A stretch of DNA of 35,833 bases from SHLQ01 sp047638715 (GTDB taxonomy: Bacteria; Actinomycetota; Acidimicrobiia; Acidimicrobiales; SHLQ01): positions 1-35,833 of the forward strand of contig JBLIMK010000025.1 of NCBI GenBank assembly GCA_047638715.1. The letters are read 5' to 3'. Positions within the stretch are counted from its first letter, which is position 1. Every line of letters begins with the position of its first letter. This document shows positions 22,978 through 32,062 of this stretch, in pieces. Made by a program: the position numbers and the translations under genes. The notes below the pieces were generated by a model. The model made no database searches, had not been told where the DNA came from, and worked only from the letters and a program-made list of their open reading frames with translations.

Positions 22978-24357
22978 GTGACTGATGCAGTCGAATCACA
23001 GATAACCGTAGTCGATGCGCCGGCGGAGCCGGTCGCGATCACCGACGTGCCATTTCTTGGCGTTGGCGGCAAATTTATTGTCTTCACGGTCGTGCTGGGC
23101 CTCATCGCCGGGGTAGCGGCGTTCGCGATCCGGCTGCCATACCTGGCGCTCGAGCCCGGCAGAACGTTCGAGACCGAGGACTTCATAGCGGTCGAGGGGG
23201 CGGAGTCGTTCACCAGCCCTGGCGAGGTCAGCTTCGTCACCGTGACACAACGACGGCTGACGCCATTTAACTGGGCGATCTCGAAACTCCAAGATTCCGA
23301 CGACATCTTCCACGAGGACGAACTTCTCCAGGGGCGAACAATCGACGAGCAGCGCGAAGAAAACGCACAACTCATGCTCTCGTCCCAGAATTCGGCAATC
23401 GCTGCAGCACTTGGCCACCTTGGTTTCACGACGACCGAGCCGGCGGGTGTTGTCGTCGTCGACGTGGTCGAAGGTGGTCCAGTCGACGGACTCTTGGAGC
23501 GGAACGACCTCATCACCGAGGTCGATGGGTTGCCGGTCGTCGTCTTCGACGATCTGTACGACTATCTGGGCACTCAAATCGATACGAGCATCGATCTCGT
23601 CGTACAGCGACCAGGTTCTGAGCGACGCATCGTCACCGTCGATCTCACTCGCGACACCCGAGCTTTCCTCGGTGTAGTCGCCGCCGACGATCCGACCGGC
23701 ACCGACCGCGGTGCCTATCTCGGCGAGATCATCGAGGGCGAAGCGGTAGAAGGATTCCTGGAACCCGGCGATCGGATCGTGAGCCTCGACGGTGCACCGG
23801 TGACATCATTCGACGACCTCGTCCCCGCCCTGGGGCCGTTTCGCGCTGGCGACGTGGCGATGATCGAGGCCATCCGAACCGGCTCCGACGGAACCGAAGA
23901 GACGATCGCCGAGGATGTTGTGCTGGGCGTGCGGGTGCTCGAGCGAGCCGGACTCTTGAACATCGCTACGCAGCTCCGAGACGCTGAACTGCCCTTCGAA
24001 GTCGGCTTCACGACCGAAGACATCGGCGGGCCATCGGCCGGTCTCGCCTTCACGATCACGGTCCTCGACGTACTTACCGAGGGCGATCTGACAGGCGGCG
24101 CAAAAATCGTTGTCACCGGAACGATCGACCGCGAGGGCAATGTCGGTGCGATCGGCGGCGTTAAACAAAAGGCCTTCGCTGCCAAAGATGCGGGCGCTGA
24201 GGTGTTCATCGTTCCCGACAGGAACCTCGGCGATGCGGTGGCCGCAGTTGAGGGTTTGCGTATCGAGTCGGTTATGACGCTCTCAGAGGCGCTCGATATC
24301 ATTGCGGACTTCGGCGGAAATGCAGACGAACTTCCCACGAACGGCGAGCTTTCGTAG
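22978..24357 (+). CDS. Membrane-anchored PDZ and Lon-type serine protease (YlbL-like)
   Basis: 459 residues from GTG 22978, with GGAG nine bases upstream. One membrane helix at about 33-51 (IVFTVVLGLIAGVAAFAIRL) anchors an outer part. Two PDZ-like modules follow: VVVVDVVEGGPVDGLLERNDLITEVDGLPV (about 158-188) and AYLGEIIEGEAVEGFLEPGDRIVSLDGAPV (about 246-276). The C-terminal domain is of Lon protease type with catalytic Ser353 in DIGGPSAGLAF and Lys396 in GGVKQKAFAAK. The usual actinobacterial relatives have one PDZ. It probably cleaves proteins outside the membrane in quality control or signalling. A DivIVA-like gene follows 58 bases later. Confidence 0.9.
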   Translation: MTDAVESQITVVDAPAEPVAITDVPFLGVGGKFIVFTVVLGLIAGVAAFAIRLPYLALEPGRTFETEDFIAVEGAESFTSPGEVSFVTVTQRRLTPFNWAISKLQDSDDIFHEDELLQGRTIDEQREENAQLMLSSQNSAIAAALGHLGFTTTEPAGVVVVDVVEGGPVDGLLERNDLITEVDGLPVVVFDDLYDYLGTQIDTSIDLVVQRPGSERRIVTVDLTRDTRAFLGVVAADDPTGTDRGAYLGEIIEGEAVEGFLEPGDRIVSLDGAPVTSFDDLVPALGPFRAGDVAMIEAIRTGSDGTEETIAEDVVLGVRVLERAGLLNIATQLRDAELPFEVGFTTEDIGGPSAGLAFTITVLDVLTEGDLTGGAKIVVTGTIDREGNVGAIGGVKQKAFAAKDAGAEVFIVPDRNLGDAVAAVEGLRIESVMTLSEALDIIADFGGNADELPTNGELS

Positions 24358-24415
24358 CTGATCGTGCACCACGGATCACCGATTCGGACGGGCGCTGCAC
24401 CTACCCTTGTTGGTG

Positions 24416-26311
24416 ATGAATGAGTCACAAACCGGGTATCTTTCGCCCGACGAAATTTCCGGTGAGTCCTTCGAGACCAAACGCCGAGGCGGGATCGACC
24501 CAGACGCTGTCAAACGACATCTCGCGTCAGCCGCCGCAACAGTGCGCGGGTTGACCGCAGAACGCGCGTCGCTCCAAGATCAGGTGGCGTCGCTCCAGGC
24601 GGAACTCGCCGCGGTCGTCGCCACCGAAGCTCCGATCGAGTCGCTCGATGAAGACGCGATCACCGAGCGTCTTGGACAAGATGCTGGCCGCGTTCTCGCG
24701 GAGGCTCGTTCGGCCGCAGCTGACCGAATCGCTGAAGCGAAGAATGAGGCGGACGACATTCGCGCAGCCGCCGAAGAAGTGTTTGCAGAACGGTCGGTCC
24801 TGGCCGACCAGGAAGCGCAGCGAATTCGCGAGGCCGCAGCGGGGTTTCTCACCGAGCGCAAAGAGGACGCAGAGCGCGAAGCCGAAGAGATCATCGCTGC
24901 GGCACACATCGATGCCGACACATCTCGTTCCGATGTCAGCAGCGAGCGTCAGTCCGCGGATGCCGAAGCCGTTCAAATAATCCGCGAGGCGGAGTTGACG
25001 CGGCGTCAGATCCTCGAAGACCTTGCACGCCGCCGGTCCGCAGCTCGGCGCCAGATCGAACAACTCCGAGCTGGCCGAGAGCGCTTGCTCGCCTCGCACG
25101 AAACGGTGCGCCGGGCGTTGGATGACATTTCCGAGGAACTTTCGATCTCGATGTCGGAGGCCCGCGCAGCCGCCGAAACCGCGGGTCACACGGTTTCGGA
25201 GACGACGATCGAAGAGCTCGAGGCCGAGATCGAGACAGCGCGACTCACCGGCCTTCTCGACACCGGCCCACTGCCTATCGTGGGCACCGTTGCTGGAACC
25301 AAGGTCACGTCCAAGGCCATTCCGACATCGAAGATCGTCCAGGCCGCCGCAGCTCCTAAGCCCGTCGTATCTCCGAAAGAAGGCGTGGCGTCGGCGCTCG
25401 ACGACACGAGCATCGCGGGTAAGGCTGATGCAGAAGAGGATCTTGGTACCGCAGGGGATGCGGCAGAGGACGACGCATCGACATCGGACGAGACGACCGA
25501 AAGCGCTGCTTCGCCCGCAGGTCTGGCCGAGGTCGTGCAGTTCGACCGTGCGCGGGGAGACGTCGATACAGCGACCCACCCGGCGAAGGGGCGCGACGCA
25601 ACGAACGGACGGAGCGGAGCGGCTCGCCCGGCAACCACCGAGGCGGCATCGCCGACCGAGACAAAACCTGCAGCCAGAAACGTAACCAAGCTTGAATCGG
25701 TGAAGATGTCCGAAGAGGCGTTGGCGGCACCACCCGACGACACCGAGCCCGAAGAGTCCGTCGAAGATCTTTTCGCCACACTTCGGTCGAGCTCGACTCC
25801 AGCGAAGGCTCCTCAGAAGAACGCGTCGGAGAAGAAGGCCACCAAGAAGAAGGCCGCCAAAAAGAAGCCGACAGAGATCTCGTCCGACAAGAACGAGGCG
25901 GTGACCACACCACCTGAGGACGAGGTCGACTCCTCGGAGATGGCCCGTCGCCTGAAGCGCGTTCTTGCCGACGAGCAGAGCCGGGCCATGTCGACGCTGA
26001 AGACCGCTGACCAGATGCCCGCACTCGATGGTCTGCTCGGTGCCGATGGTGCACACTTCGAGTCGTACTGGGTCGAGGTCGTCGGGCAGTTCGATGTTGC
26101 TGTGCTCGACCGGGACGAAGTGCGTGTGCCGATCGAGGACCTCGTCGCAACCATTCGCCGTCGCGTCGATGATGCGATCCAGCCAGCGGGAGACGACACC
26201 GACGCCGTACTGAACGCGCTGCGCAGCGTTTACCGCGAGGTCAAGACGCGCCAGATCGGAACATGTGCAGCCGCGGTGTGTAGCGCAGCGGCAGCACAGC
26301 CGAGTCTGTAG
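24416..26311 (+). CDS. DivIVA-like coiled-coil protein with long linker
   Basis: 631 residues. The first 45 (YLSPDEISGESFETKRRGGIDPDAVKRHLASAAATV) match the DivIVA N-terminal lipid-binding and dimer motif in outline. Long heptad-rich helices follow to about residue 285 (RIAEAKNEADDIRAAAEE, REAEEIIAAA, AARRQIEQLRAGRERLLASHETVRRALDDI). Then comes a low-complexity Ala/Thr/Asp linker with a lysine block (KKATKKKAAKKKPTE at about 465-480) and a C-terminal helical domain (MARRLKRVLADEQSRAMSTL ... IRRRVDDAIQP) that I do not recognise. It could mark the cell pole or septum like Wag31, or scaffold the envelope. ATG 24416 is taken; GTG 24413 and TTG 24407 are alternatives. The large opposite-strand frame here is a codon-bias shadow. 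Confidence 0.8.
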   Translation: MNESQTGYLSPDEISGESFETKRRGGIDPDAVKRHLASAAATVRGLTAERASLQDQVASLQAELAAVVATEAPIESLDEDAITERLGQDAGRVLAEARSAAADRIAEAKNEADDIRAAAEEVFAERSVLADQEAQRIREAAAGFLTERKEDAEREAEEIIAAAHIDADTSRSDVSSERQSADAEAVQIIREAELTRRQILEDLARRRSAARRQIEQLRAGRERLLASHETVRRALDDISEELSISMSEARAAAETAGHTVSETTIEELEAEIETARLTGLLDTGPLPIVGTVAGTKVTSKAIPTSKIVQAAAAPKPVVSPKEGVASALDDTSIAGKADAEEDLGTAGDAAEDDASTSDETTESAASPAGLAEVVQFDRARGDVDTATHPAKGRDATNGRSGAARPATTEAASPTETKPAARNVTKLESVKMSEEALAAPPDDTEPEESVEDLFATLRSSSTPAKAPQKNASEKKATKKKAAKKKPTEISSDKNEAVTTPPEDEVDSSEMARRLKRVLADEQSRAMSTLKTADQMPALDGLLGADGAHFESYWVEVVGQFDVAVLDRDEVRVPIEDLVATIRRRVDDAIQPAGDDTDAVLNALRSVYREVKTRQIGTCAAAVCSAAAAQPSL

Positions 26312-26403
26312 AGCCGAGTTCCTGGAGTCTTGATGGCGCGGGAAAAGAGATTCCCCAGCAACGTCGGAAGGATCTGGGCAGGTGCCGTTAGCCTGGTGGC
26401 TTC

Positions 26404-29361
26404 ATGACTTCGGAAATTCAAGAAGAACCACGCGTTGCACGGTCCGGGAAGCGTCGGGCGATCGCCGCGATTGTGGTCGTTGCGCTCCTTGCTCTGTTGG
26501 CATCGCTACGCGGAATACTGACGCTCTATACGGACTACCTGTGGTTCGACGATCTTGGACGCACGTCTACCTGGACGGGAATCCTCAGCGCTCAGATCGT
26601 GCTGTCGGTCGTGTTCGTTTCAATCTTCTTTGTTCTTGCCTGGCTCAACCTCGTGATCGCCGATCGAATCGCACCAGCGCTCCGGCCTCCAGGGCCAGAA
26701 GAAGAACTGCTCGTTCGCTGGCACGACACGGTGGGGCGACGCAACGGGCTGATCCGTTTCGCGATTGCCGGGTTCTTTGCTCTTGTCGCGGGAGGCGGCG
26801 CCGCTGCGCAATGGAACGAGTGGATTCTCTTCACGAACCCGCAAGATTTCGGGTCCGTCGATCCGCTCTTCGCGAAGGACCTTTCCTTCTACGTATTTCG
26901 CCTGCCGTTCCTGACCTTTGTTGTCAGCTGGTTCTTCGCGACCTTCATCATCATCGGGATCATCACCGGTATCTGGCATTACATCAACGGCGGCATCCGC
27001 ATCCAGACCGTCGATCGCCGATCGACGCCTCAGGTGAAGGCGCACCTCTCGGTCATCTTGGCGATCCTCGCACTGCTAAAGGCCGCCGACTACTACCTCC
27101 AACGATTTGAGCTTCTCGGTTCGTCTCAGGGATTCCGTCGCGGCGCGTTCTACACCGACATCAATGCGACGCTTCCATCGATTAATTTGTTGCTCCTCAT
27201 TTCGCTCTTCTCGGTCGGCCTTCTCGTCGCGAACATCTGGCGACGTGGTTGGGCACTCCCGGTCGTCGCTGTTGGTCTGTGGGCCTTGATCGCTGTGCTC
27301 GCAGGTGGCATTTATCCCGCGGTGATCCAACAGTTCCAGGTCGCCCCTGATGAGCTTGCACGTGAACGCGAATACATCGAGCTAAACATCGCCTCCACCA
27401 GGGACGGTCTCGGGCTCGACTCGGTCGCCGAAGAAGAGTTCGCCTTCGAGGACACGCCTCTTACGCGCGACGCTGTCCTGCGGAATCGGGGTGTTTTCTC
27501 AACGGTCCGACTACTCGATCCGCGCATCGTCGACGACTCTTTCACCCGTAACCAGAAGGATCTCGATATCTACGACGACTTCAGTCGAAAGGTCGATGTC
27601 GATCGATACGAAATCGACGGCCAGCTCACGCCAGTCGTGGTTGCTGCTCGTGAGATCGGCAACCAGCCGAGCGTGTCGTGGCAGGTGCGTCACGCTATCC
27701 GCACGCACGGCTACGGGCTTGTCCTTGCGCCGGCCAACCGTTTCAACCCAAATGGCGAACCGAACTTCCTCATCGGCGATGCTCCAATCGAGAATCAGCT
27801 CGAAGAAACGGTCCTGATCGACCAGCCGCAGATTTACTTCGGGGAGAATGTCGAGCAGTACGCCGTTACGGGCACAACCGAAAACGAGTTCGACTTCATC
27901 GACGGCTACACGTACGACGGCGAGGGCGCCATCCCGATGTCGAGCTTCTTCTCCCGGCTCGCGTTTGCCTTCCGGTTCGGCGCTATCGAGCCACTCATCT
28001 CGGGGATTATCACCGACGACACCGAGGTGATGTTCGCTCGAGACATCACCGAACGAGCGTCGAGAATCGCACCATTCCTCCAGTACGACTCCAACCCCTA
28101 CCCAATCGTCGTCAACGGCGGCATCTCCTACGTGCTCGATGCCTACACGACCTCGGATCGGTTCCCGTACGGCGAGTTCGCCGATGTCGCCCAGCTCAGC
28201 GGCGCTTCGGGTTTGAGGCAAGACTTCAACTACGTAAGAAACTCCGTGAAGGTCGTGGTCGATGCCTACGACGGCACGGTCGACTTCTACGTTGTCGATC
28301 AGGACGATCCGATCCTGCAGGCCTACCGTCAAGAGTTCGACGAGCTGTTCAAGGACGCTTCAGAAATGCCGGACGAGGTCGCAGAGCACCTCCGATATCC
28401 AGAAGATCTCTTCGTCATCCAGACCGGCATGTGGGGCCGCTACCAGCTCGAGGATGTTGGCGCATTCTTCACCGCCGACCTCGGCTGGGCAGTTGCTGAC
28501 AACCCAGATTCACGCTCGGGTGGTGCGGCGATCACAAGCCTCGACCAGAGCGATCCAACGAGCCCTCGTCTCGTCCCGAGCGGTAGCCGGCCGATCGATC
28601 CCTACTATCTCGTGACCCAACTCCCGGGTGAGACCGAGCCAAGTTTCATTATCGCTCGTCCGTTCGTGCCGGCTGCTGTTCCCGAGCTGCGCGCCTATTT
28701 TGTGGGACGCGTCGATCGCAACGGAAAGCTCGAGTTGCTCCAATACGAGATTGGTTCAGGGAACAACGTGTCGGCCCGTGGACCGATTCAGATCGACGAA
28801 ATTCTGAACTCCGATCCAGAGATCTCCGAGGAGAGCACCGAACTTGGGCGTGGTGGGTCGCAGTTCCTGTCGGGCAACCTCAACCTGTTGCTCGTCGACA
28901 ACGCGGTGGTCTACGTCCGTCCGTTCTATGTACAGCGCGAGCCATTGGCGGAGAATCCGAACGAGGAGACGGAGCCGCAGGTCAAGTTTGTCGCTGTCGT
29001 GCAAGAGGATCGGCTCGGTTTCGCACCGACCTATCCGGGCGCGCTCGCCAAACTCTTTGACCTGACGCTCGAAGAAGCCGCGGCGCTGGTCGGCACCACG
29101 GTCGACGAAATCGAGCAGGCCGGCGACGACATTCCGTCGGGAGTGATCGTCCTCGACGATCTGAGCGAAGAGGTGACGTCTCGTCTCGATGCCGTTCTCG
29201 GGAAGTTCACCGAGGCGGAGAACGCACTTCCGGACTTCGCCGAATATCAACGACTCCAGGACGAGGCTCTCGCCGAGCTTCGTCAGCTCCTCGACGAGGT
29301 CGAGTCGACAGTGGACGAAGCACCGGTCGACCCCACCGCCGAAGATACAGACTCGGCTTAA
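26404..29361 (+). CDS. UPF0182 family large membrane protein
   Basis: 985 residues, normal for UPF0182, a family common in actinobacteria and of unknown function. Seven hydrophobic helices fill the first 310 residues (for example AAIVVVALLALLASLRGIL, VLSVVFVSIFFVLAWLNLVIA, FVVSWFFATFIIIGIITGIW, VVAVGLWALIAVLAGGIYP). The family stretch TDYLWFDDLG is at 43-52. The remaining 670 residues are soluble, presumably outside the cell, with segments such as RNRGVFSTVRLLDPR, NYVRNSVKVVVDAYDGTVDFYVVD and LRYPEDLFVIQ, and an acidic C-terminal tail. Transcribed alone; 92 bases separate it from the DivIVA-like gene and hold no other frame. Confidence 0.95.
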   Translation: MTSEIQEEPRVARSGKRRAIAAIVVVALLALLASLRGILTLYTDYLWFDDLGRTSTWTGILSAQIVLSVVFVSIFFVLAWLNLVIADRIAPALRPPGPEEELLVRWHDTVGRRNGLIRFAIAGFFALVAGGGAAAQWNEWILFTNPQDFGSVDPLFAKDLSFYVFRLPFLTFVVSWFFATFIIIGIITGIWHYINGGIRIQTVDRRSTPQVKAHLSVILAILALLKAADYYLQRFELLGSSQGFRRGAFYTDINATLPSINLLLLISLFSVGLLVANIWRRGWALPVVAVGLWALIAVLAGGIYPAVIQQFQVAPDELAREREYIELNIASTRDGLGLDSVAEEEFAFEDTPLTRDAVLRNRGVFSTVRLLDPRIVDDSFTRNQKDLDIYDDFSRKVDVDRYEIDGQLTPVVVAAREIGNQPSVSWQVRHAIRTHGYGLVLAPANRFNPNGEPNFLIGDAPIENQLEETVLIDQPQIYFGENVEQYAVTGTTENEFDFIDGYTYDGEGAIPMSSFFSRLAFAFRFGAIEPLISGIITDDTEVMFARDITERASRIAPFLQYDSNPYPIVVNGGISYVLDAYTTSDRFPYGEFADVAQLSGASGLRQDFNYVRNSVKVVVDAYDGTVDFYVVDQDDPILQAYRQEFDELFKDASEMPDEVAEHLRYPEDLFVIQTGMWGRYQLEDVGAFFTADLGWAVADNPDSRSGGAAITSLDQSDPTSPRLVPSGSRPIDPYYLVTQLPGETEPSFIIARPFVPAAVPELRAYFVGRVDRNGKLELLQYEIGSGNNVSARGPIQIDEILNSDPEISEESTELGRGGSQFLSGNLNLLLVDNAVVYVRPFYVQREPLAENPNEETEPQVKFVAVVQEDRLGFAPTYPGALAKLFDLTLEEAAALVGTTVDEIEQAGDDIPSGVIVLDDLSEEVTSRLDAVLGKFTEAENALPDFAEYQRLQDEALAELRQLLDEVESTVDEAPVDPTAEDTDSA

Positions 29362-29367
29362 CCAGCC

Positions 29368-29685
29368 TCAGCGGCGGGTGGGTTGCCAGCCCGTCTGGCG
29401 TCCACTTTTCGTGCGCCACTGTGGCGTTGCAGTGCCAGCAGTCGGTGGGTTCGGCGATTCGCCAGCGTCGTGTTCTCCAGCCGCTGCAGCTGACCCATCC
29501 GTGATGTCGATCGTTGTCGATGAGGCTGGCGGAGTATGCGTTGAAGCAGCGGCTTCTAACGCGTGAAGCCGGGCGGTGACCTCATTGAGCTGGTCGACCA
29601 CCGCATGCAGAATCTGATCGTGATGCAAGGTGAATGGACGCACTTGAGAAGCGAGCTCGGAGCTCGTCGGATCATCGATGGTCAT
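29368..29685 (-). CDS. Small unknown protein (uncertain gene)
   Basis: 105 residues from ATG 29685. The first half is a plausible amphipathic helix (LTLHHDQILHAVVDQLNEVTARLHALEAAA-like), the second a Thr/Ala/Pro-rich stretch ending in a basic WRTKSGRQTGWQPTRR. No family recognised. It fills the otherwise empty 440 bases between UPF0182 and the acyl-CoA dehydrogenase and converges with UPF0182. No strong ribosome binding site; the frame could start further upstream at 29802, but that would overlap the dehydrogenase start. A chance frame is possible. Confidence 0.42.
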   Translation of the reverse strand: MTIDDPTSSELASQVRPFTLHHDQILHAVVDQLNEVTARLHALEAAASTHTPPASSTTIDITDGSAAAAGEHDAGESPNPPTAGTATPQWRTKSGRQTGWQPTRR

Positions 29686-29800
29686 GATGGTGAGGTCTTC
29701 CTGCAAACGCCCGCTTGCGGCCCTCTCCGGTGATGGTGATCGTAGCCGTCGGTGTTCGGTCGAGCTGGTACCAAGAGGTGTCATCGAATACCGTGCACGC

Positions 29801-30991
29801 ATGATCGACCTCCGCTCGCAAATAGATGATGCACTCGATGTATTGCTCGCGGAGCACGATCCCTCCGCGCTTTCGACCCAGGAGTTTCGAGGTCATCAGT
29901 TCGACGCCGGTCTCGGAATCATCCACTTCCCAAAGGGTCGCGGAGGGATGGGCCTTTCACCATCGTTGCAGCGCGACATCGAAAAACGGGTTGTCGACGC
30001 CGGGCGGGCGCCCGAAGACCCTGTGCTTTTCTTCCGCCACTTGGCTGGCCCAACGATCGAGGCTCACGGTTCTGATGCGGTGAAGGATCGGTTCTTGCGC
30101 CCGATGTACACCGGCGAAGAGAAGTGGTGCCAGTTGTTCTCCGAGCCAGGAGCAGGCTCGGATTTTGCAGGGCTCGCGGCCAAGGCGATGCGCGACGGAG
30201 ACGAGTGGGTCGTGAATGGGCAGAAGGTTTGGAACACGCTGGCGCATCTCGCGGAGTGGGGAATGCTTGTCGTTCGAACCGACGCATCGCTCCCTAAACA
30301 TAAGGGCATGACGTATTTCGCGCTCGAGATGCGTTCGGAGGGAGTCGAGGTCAGGCCGTTGCGTCAGATCACTGGCGAGGCCGAGTTCAACGAGGTCTAC
30401 CTCACCGACGTGCGCATTCCTGATGCCAATCGAATCGGCGACGTCGGCGAGGGATGGCGCGCTGCGCTGACGACGCTGATGAACGAGCGCACGGCGATCG
30501 GTGGAGGAACACCAAAACGTGGCGGCGGATCGATCGGTGAGCTGATGTCGGTCTGGAGCGAACTTCCAGCTGACGAACAAACCGCGACGCGGCGTGAGGC
30601 GGTCATGAAGTTGTGGGCGAAGGCGGAAGCGCTTCGACTCACCAACATTCGCGGCTCGCAGAATCGCAAGATCGGCAATCCAGGACCTGAGGGATCGGTC
30701 GCCAAAACGATGTTCGCCGAGCTCAACAAGGATGTCTACGCGCTGACCGTCGACCTTCTCGGCCTGGCTGGACAGGTCGGTTACGACTACACATTCCGCC
30801 GTCCGTCGACGCTCGACGTCACCGGGTCGGGCAGCGGTGCACGTCATGCATTTCTTCGCGCCCGCGCCAACAGCATCGAGGGCGGAACCTCAGAGATCAT
30901 GCGCAACATCTTGGGTGAGCAAGTTCTCGGGTTGCCGGGCGAACCCCGCATCGACAAAGACGGGCCGTGGATCGACGTGCCCCGCAGCTAG
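29801..30991 (+). CDS. Acyl-CoA dehydrogenase family flavoprotein
   Basis: 396 residues from ATG 29801; the open frame runs further upstream but only with unrelated residues. Typical blocks: WCQLFSEPGAGSDFAGLAAKA (FAD and substrate binding), DEWVVNGQKVWNTLAHLAEWGMLVVRTD, FNEVYLTDVRIPDANRIGDVGEGW, and the C-terminal RANSIEGGTSEIMRNILGEQVLGLP. The enzyme would oxidise an acyl-CoA at the alpha-beta bond and pass electrons to ETF. No ribosome binding site is seen; TACCGT at 29789-29794 six bases before the ATG could be the -10 box of a leaderless transcript. The substrate is not clear; no other fatty-acid or steroid gene is adjacent. Confidence 0.9.
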   Translation: MIDLRSQIDDALDVLLAEHDPSALSTQEFRGHQFDAGLGIIHFPKGRGGMGLSPSLQRDIEKRVVDAGRAPEDPVLFFRHLAGPTIEAHGSDAVKDRFLRPMYTGEEKWCQLFSEPGAGSDFAGLAAKAMRDGDEWVVNGQKVWNTLAHLAEWGMLVVRTDASLPKHKGMTYFALEMRSEGVEVRPLRQITGEAEFNEVYLTDVRIPDANRIGDVGEGWRAALTTLMNERTAIGGGTPKRGGGSIGELMSVWSELPADEQTATRREAVMKLWAKAEALRLTNIRGSQNRKIGNPGPEGSVAKTMFAELNKDVYALTVDLLGLAGQVGYDYTFRRPSTLDVTGSGSGARHAFLRARANSIEGGTSEIMRNILGEQVLGLPGEPRIDKDGPWIDVPRS

Positions 30992-31032
30992 TGATGTGAA
31001 GATAGGGCCCGCCACTAGGTGGGAGCCGATGG

Positions 31033-32058
31033 ATGCAAGAAACAGTCGAAACGAACCTGTCGCCGCTTGAAGCTGCGTGTGGTTCCAATCCGAACCTGAT
31101 TTGTGAGTGGGTTTTCGAAAGCACGGACAGCGAAGCTTGGGCGAAACTCGCCGACTGGTTCATCGACCGGCCTTTGCGAATTTTGTTCATTCTTTCCTTG
31201 GCCTGGATCGTCGCCAGGGTGCTCCGCGCCATGGTTTCTCGGTTCGCCACGGAGTTGGCCGAGCGCGGAACGAAGCCGCTGCCAGAACCGAGCGAGAAGA
31301 AGCTGCTGCGAACGGTCACCCGCAGCACGCAGAGGGAGCAGCACAAGGTTCGAGCGCAACGACGGGCCGTGACTCTTGGCGCGATGTTGGAGAGTCTCGT
31401 CTCGATCCTCGTCTGGACGACGGCTGCGTTCATGGTGCTCGGTGAGTTCGGCGTTTCGCTCGGTCCGCTCATTGCGAGTGCGGGTATCGCCGGTATCGCG
31501 TTGGGCTTCGGCGCCCAGTCGATCGTCCGCGATTTTCTCGCCGGCATCTTCGTGATCATCGAAGATCAGTACGGGGTTGGAGACGTGATCGATGTTGGCG
31601 AGGCGATCGGGACAGTCGAAGAGGTCGGCTTTCGAACAACTCTCGTTCGAGATGTGTCCGGGGTTTTGTGGACCGTGCCAAACGGTGTGATCCAGCGGGT
31701 CGGCAACTACTCCCAGATCTGGTCGAAGTCGATCTTTGACATCGAAGTTGCCTACGACACCGACATCGATGAAGCGATGAGGGTGATCAAAGGGACACTC
31801 GATGAGGTGTGGCACGAGAACCTTGAAGAAGCCACGATCATCGAGGAGCCCGAGGTGCAGGGGATACAGGCATTTGGCGAGAGCGCAGTGATAATTCGTG
31901 CGGCTGTGAAGACCGATCCTGCCGAGCAGTGGACCGCAGCGCGCATCATCAATGGGCGACTGAAGAAGTCACTCGACCGAGCAGGTATCGAGATCCCGTT
32001 CCCTCAGCGGACCGTCTGGGTGAAGAACGCGGACGGTGCCCCGATGACGCGAGAATAG
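31033..32058 (+). CDS. MscS-type mechanosensitive ion channel
   Basis: 341 residues. Hydrophobic helices at about 47-66 (LRILFILSLAWIVARVLRAMV) and 117-140, then the pore-lining helix and its hinge LIASAGIAGIALGFGAQSIVRDFLAGIFVIIEDQYGVGDVI at about 150-190, the core signature of MscS. The beta domain (IGTVEEVGFRTTLVRDVSGVLWTVPNGVI) and the alpha-beta domain follow. It opens on membrane tension and releases solutes on osmotic down-shock. GGGAG seven bases before the ATG is a good ribosome binding site. Four bases separate it from the racemase gene downstream. Confidence 0.93.
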   Translation: MQETVETNLSPLEAACGSNPNLICEWVFESTDSEAWAKLADWFIDRPLRILFILSLAWIVARVLRAMVSRFATELAERGTKPLPEPSEKKLLRTVTRSTQREQHKVRAQRRAVTLGAMLESLVSILVWTTAAFMVLGEFGVSLGPLIASAGIAGIALGFGAQSIVRDFLAGIFVIIEDQYGVGDVIDVGEAIGTVEEVGFRTTLVRDVSGVLWTVPNGVIQRVGNYSQIWSKSIFDIEVAYDTDIDEAMRVIKGTLDEVWHENLEEATIIEEPEVQGIQAFGESAVIIRAAVKTDPAEQWTAARIINGRLKKSLDRAGIEIPFPQRTVWVKNADGAPMTRE

Positions 32059-32062
32059 GTCG

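Noticed and set aside
24527..26056. 509-codon minus-strand frame opposite the DivIVA-like gene
   Set aside because: Cys/Arg/Leu-rich composition typical of an antisense shadow of an Ala/Glu-rich coiled-coil gene.
26262..26340. tRNA-like stretch (GTGTAGCGCAGCGGCAGCAC) at the end of the DivIVA-like gene
   Set aside because: It resembles a tRNA D-arm, but I could not pair an anticodon stem or an acceptor stem and no GGTTCGA-type T-arm follows; it is also inside or just behind a coding frame.
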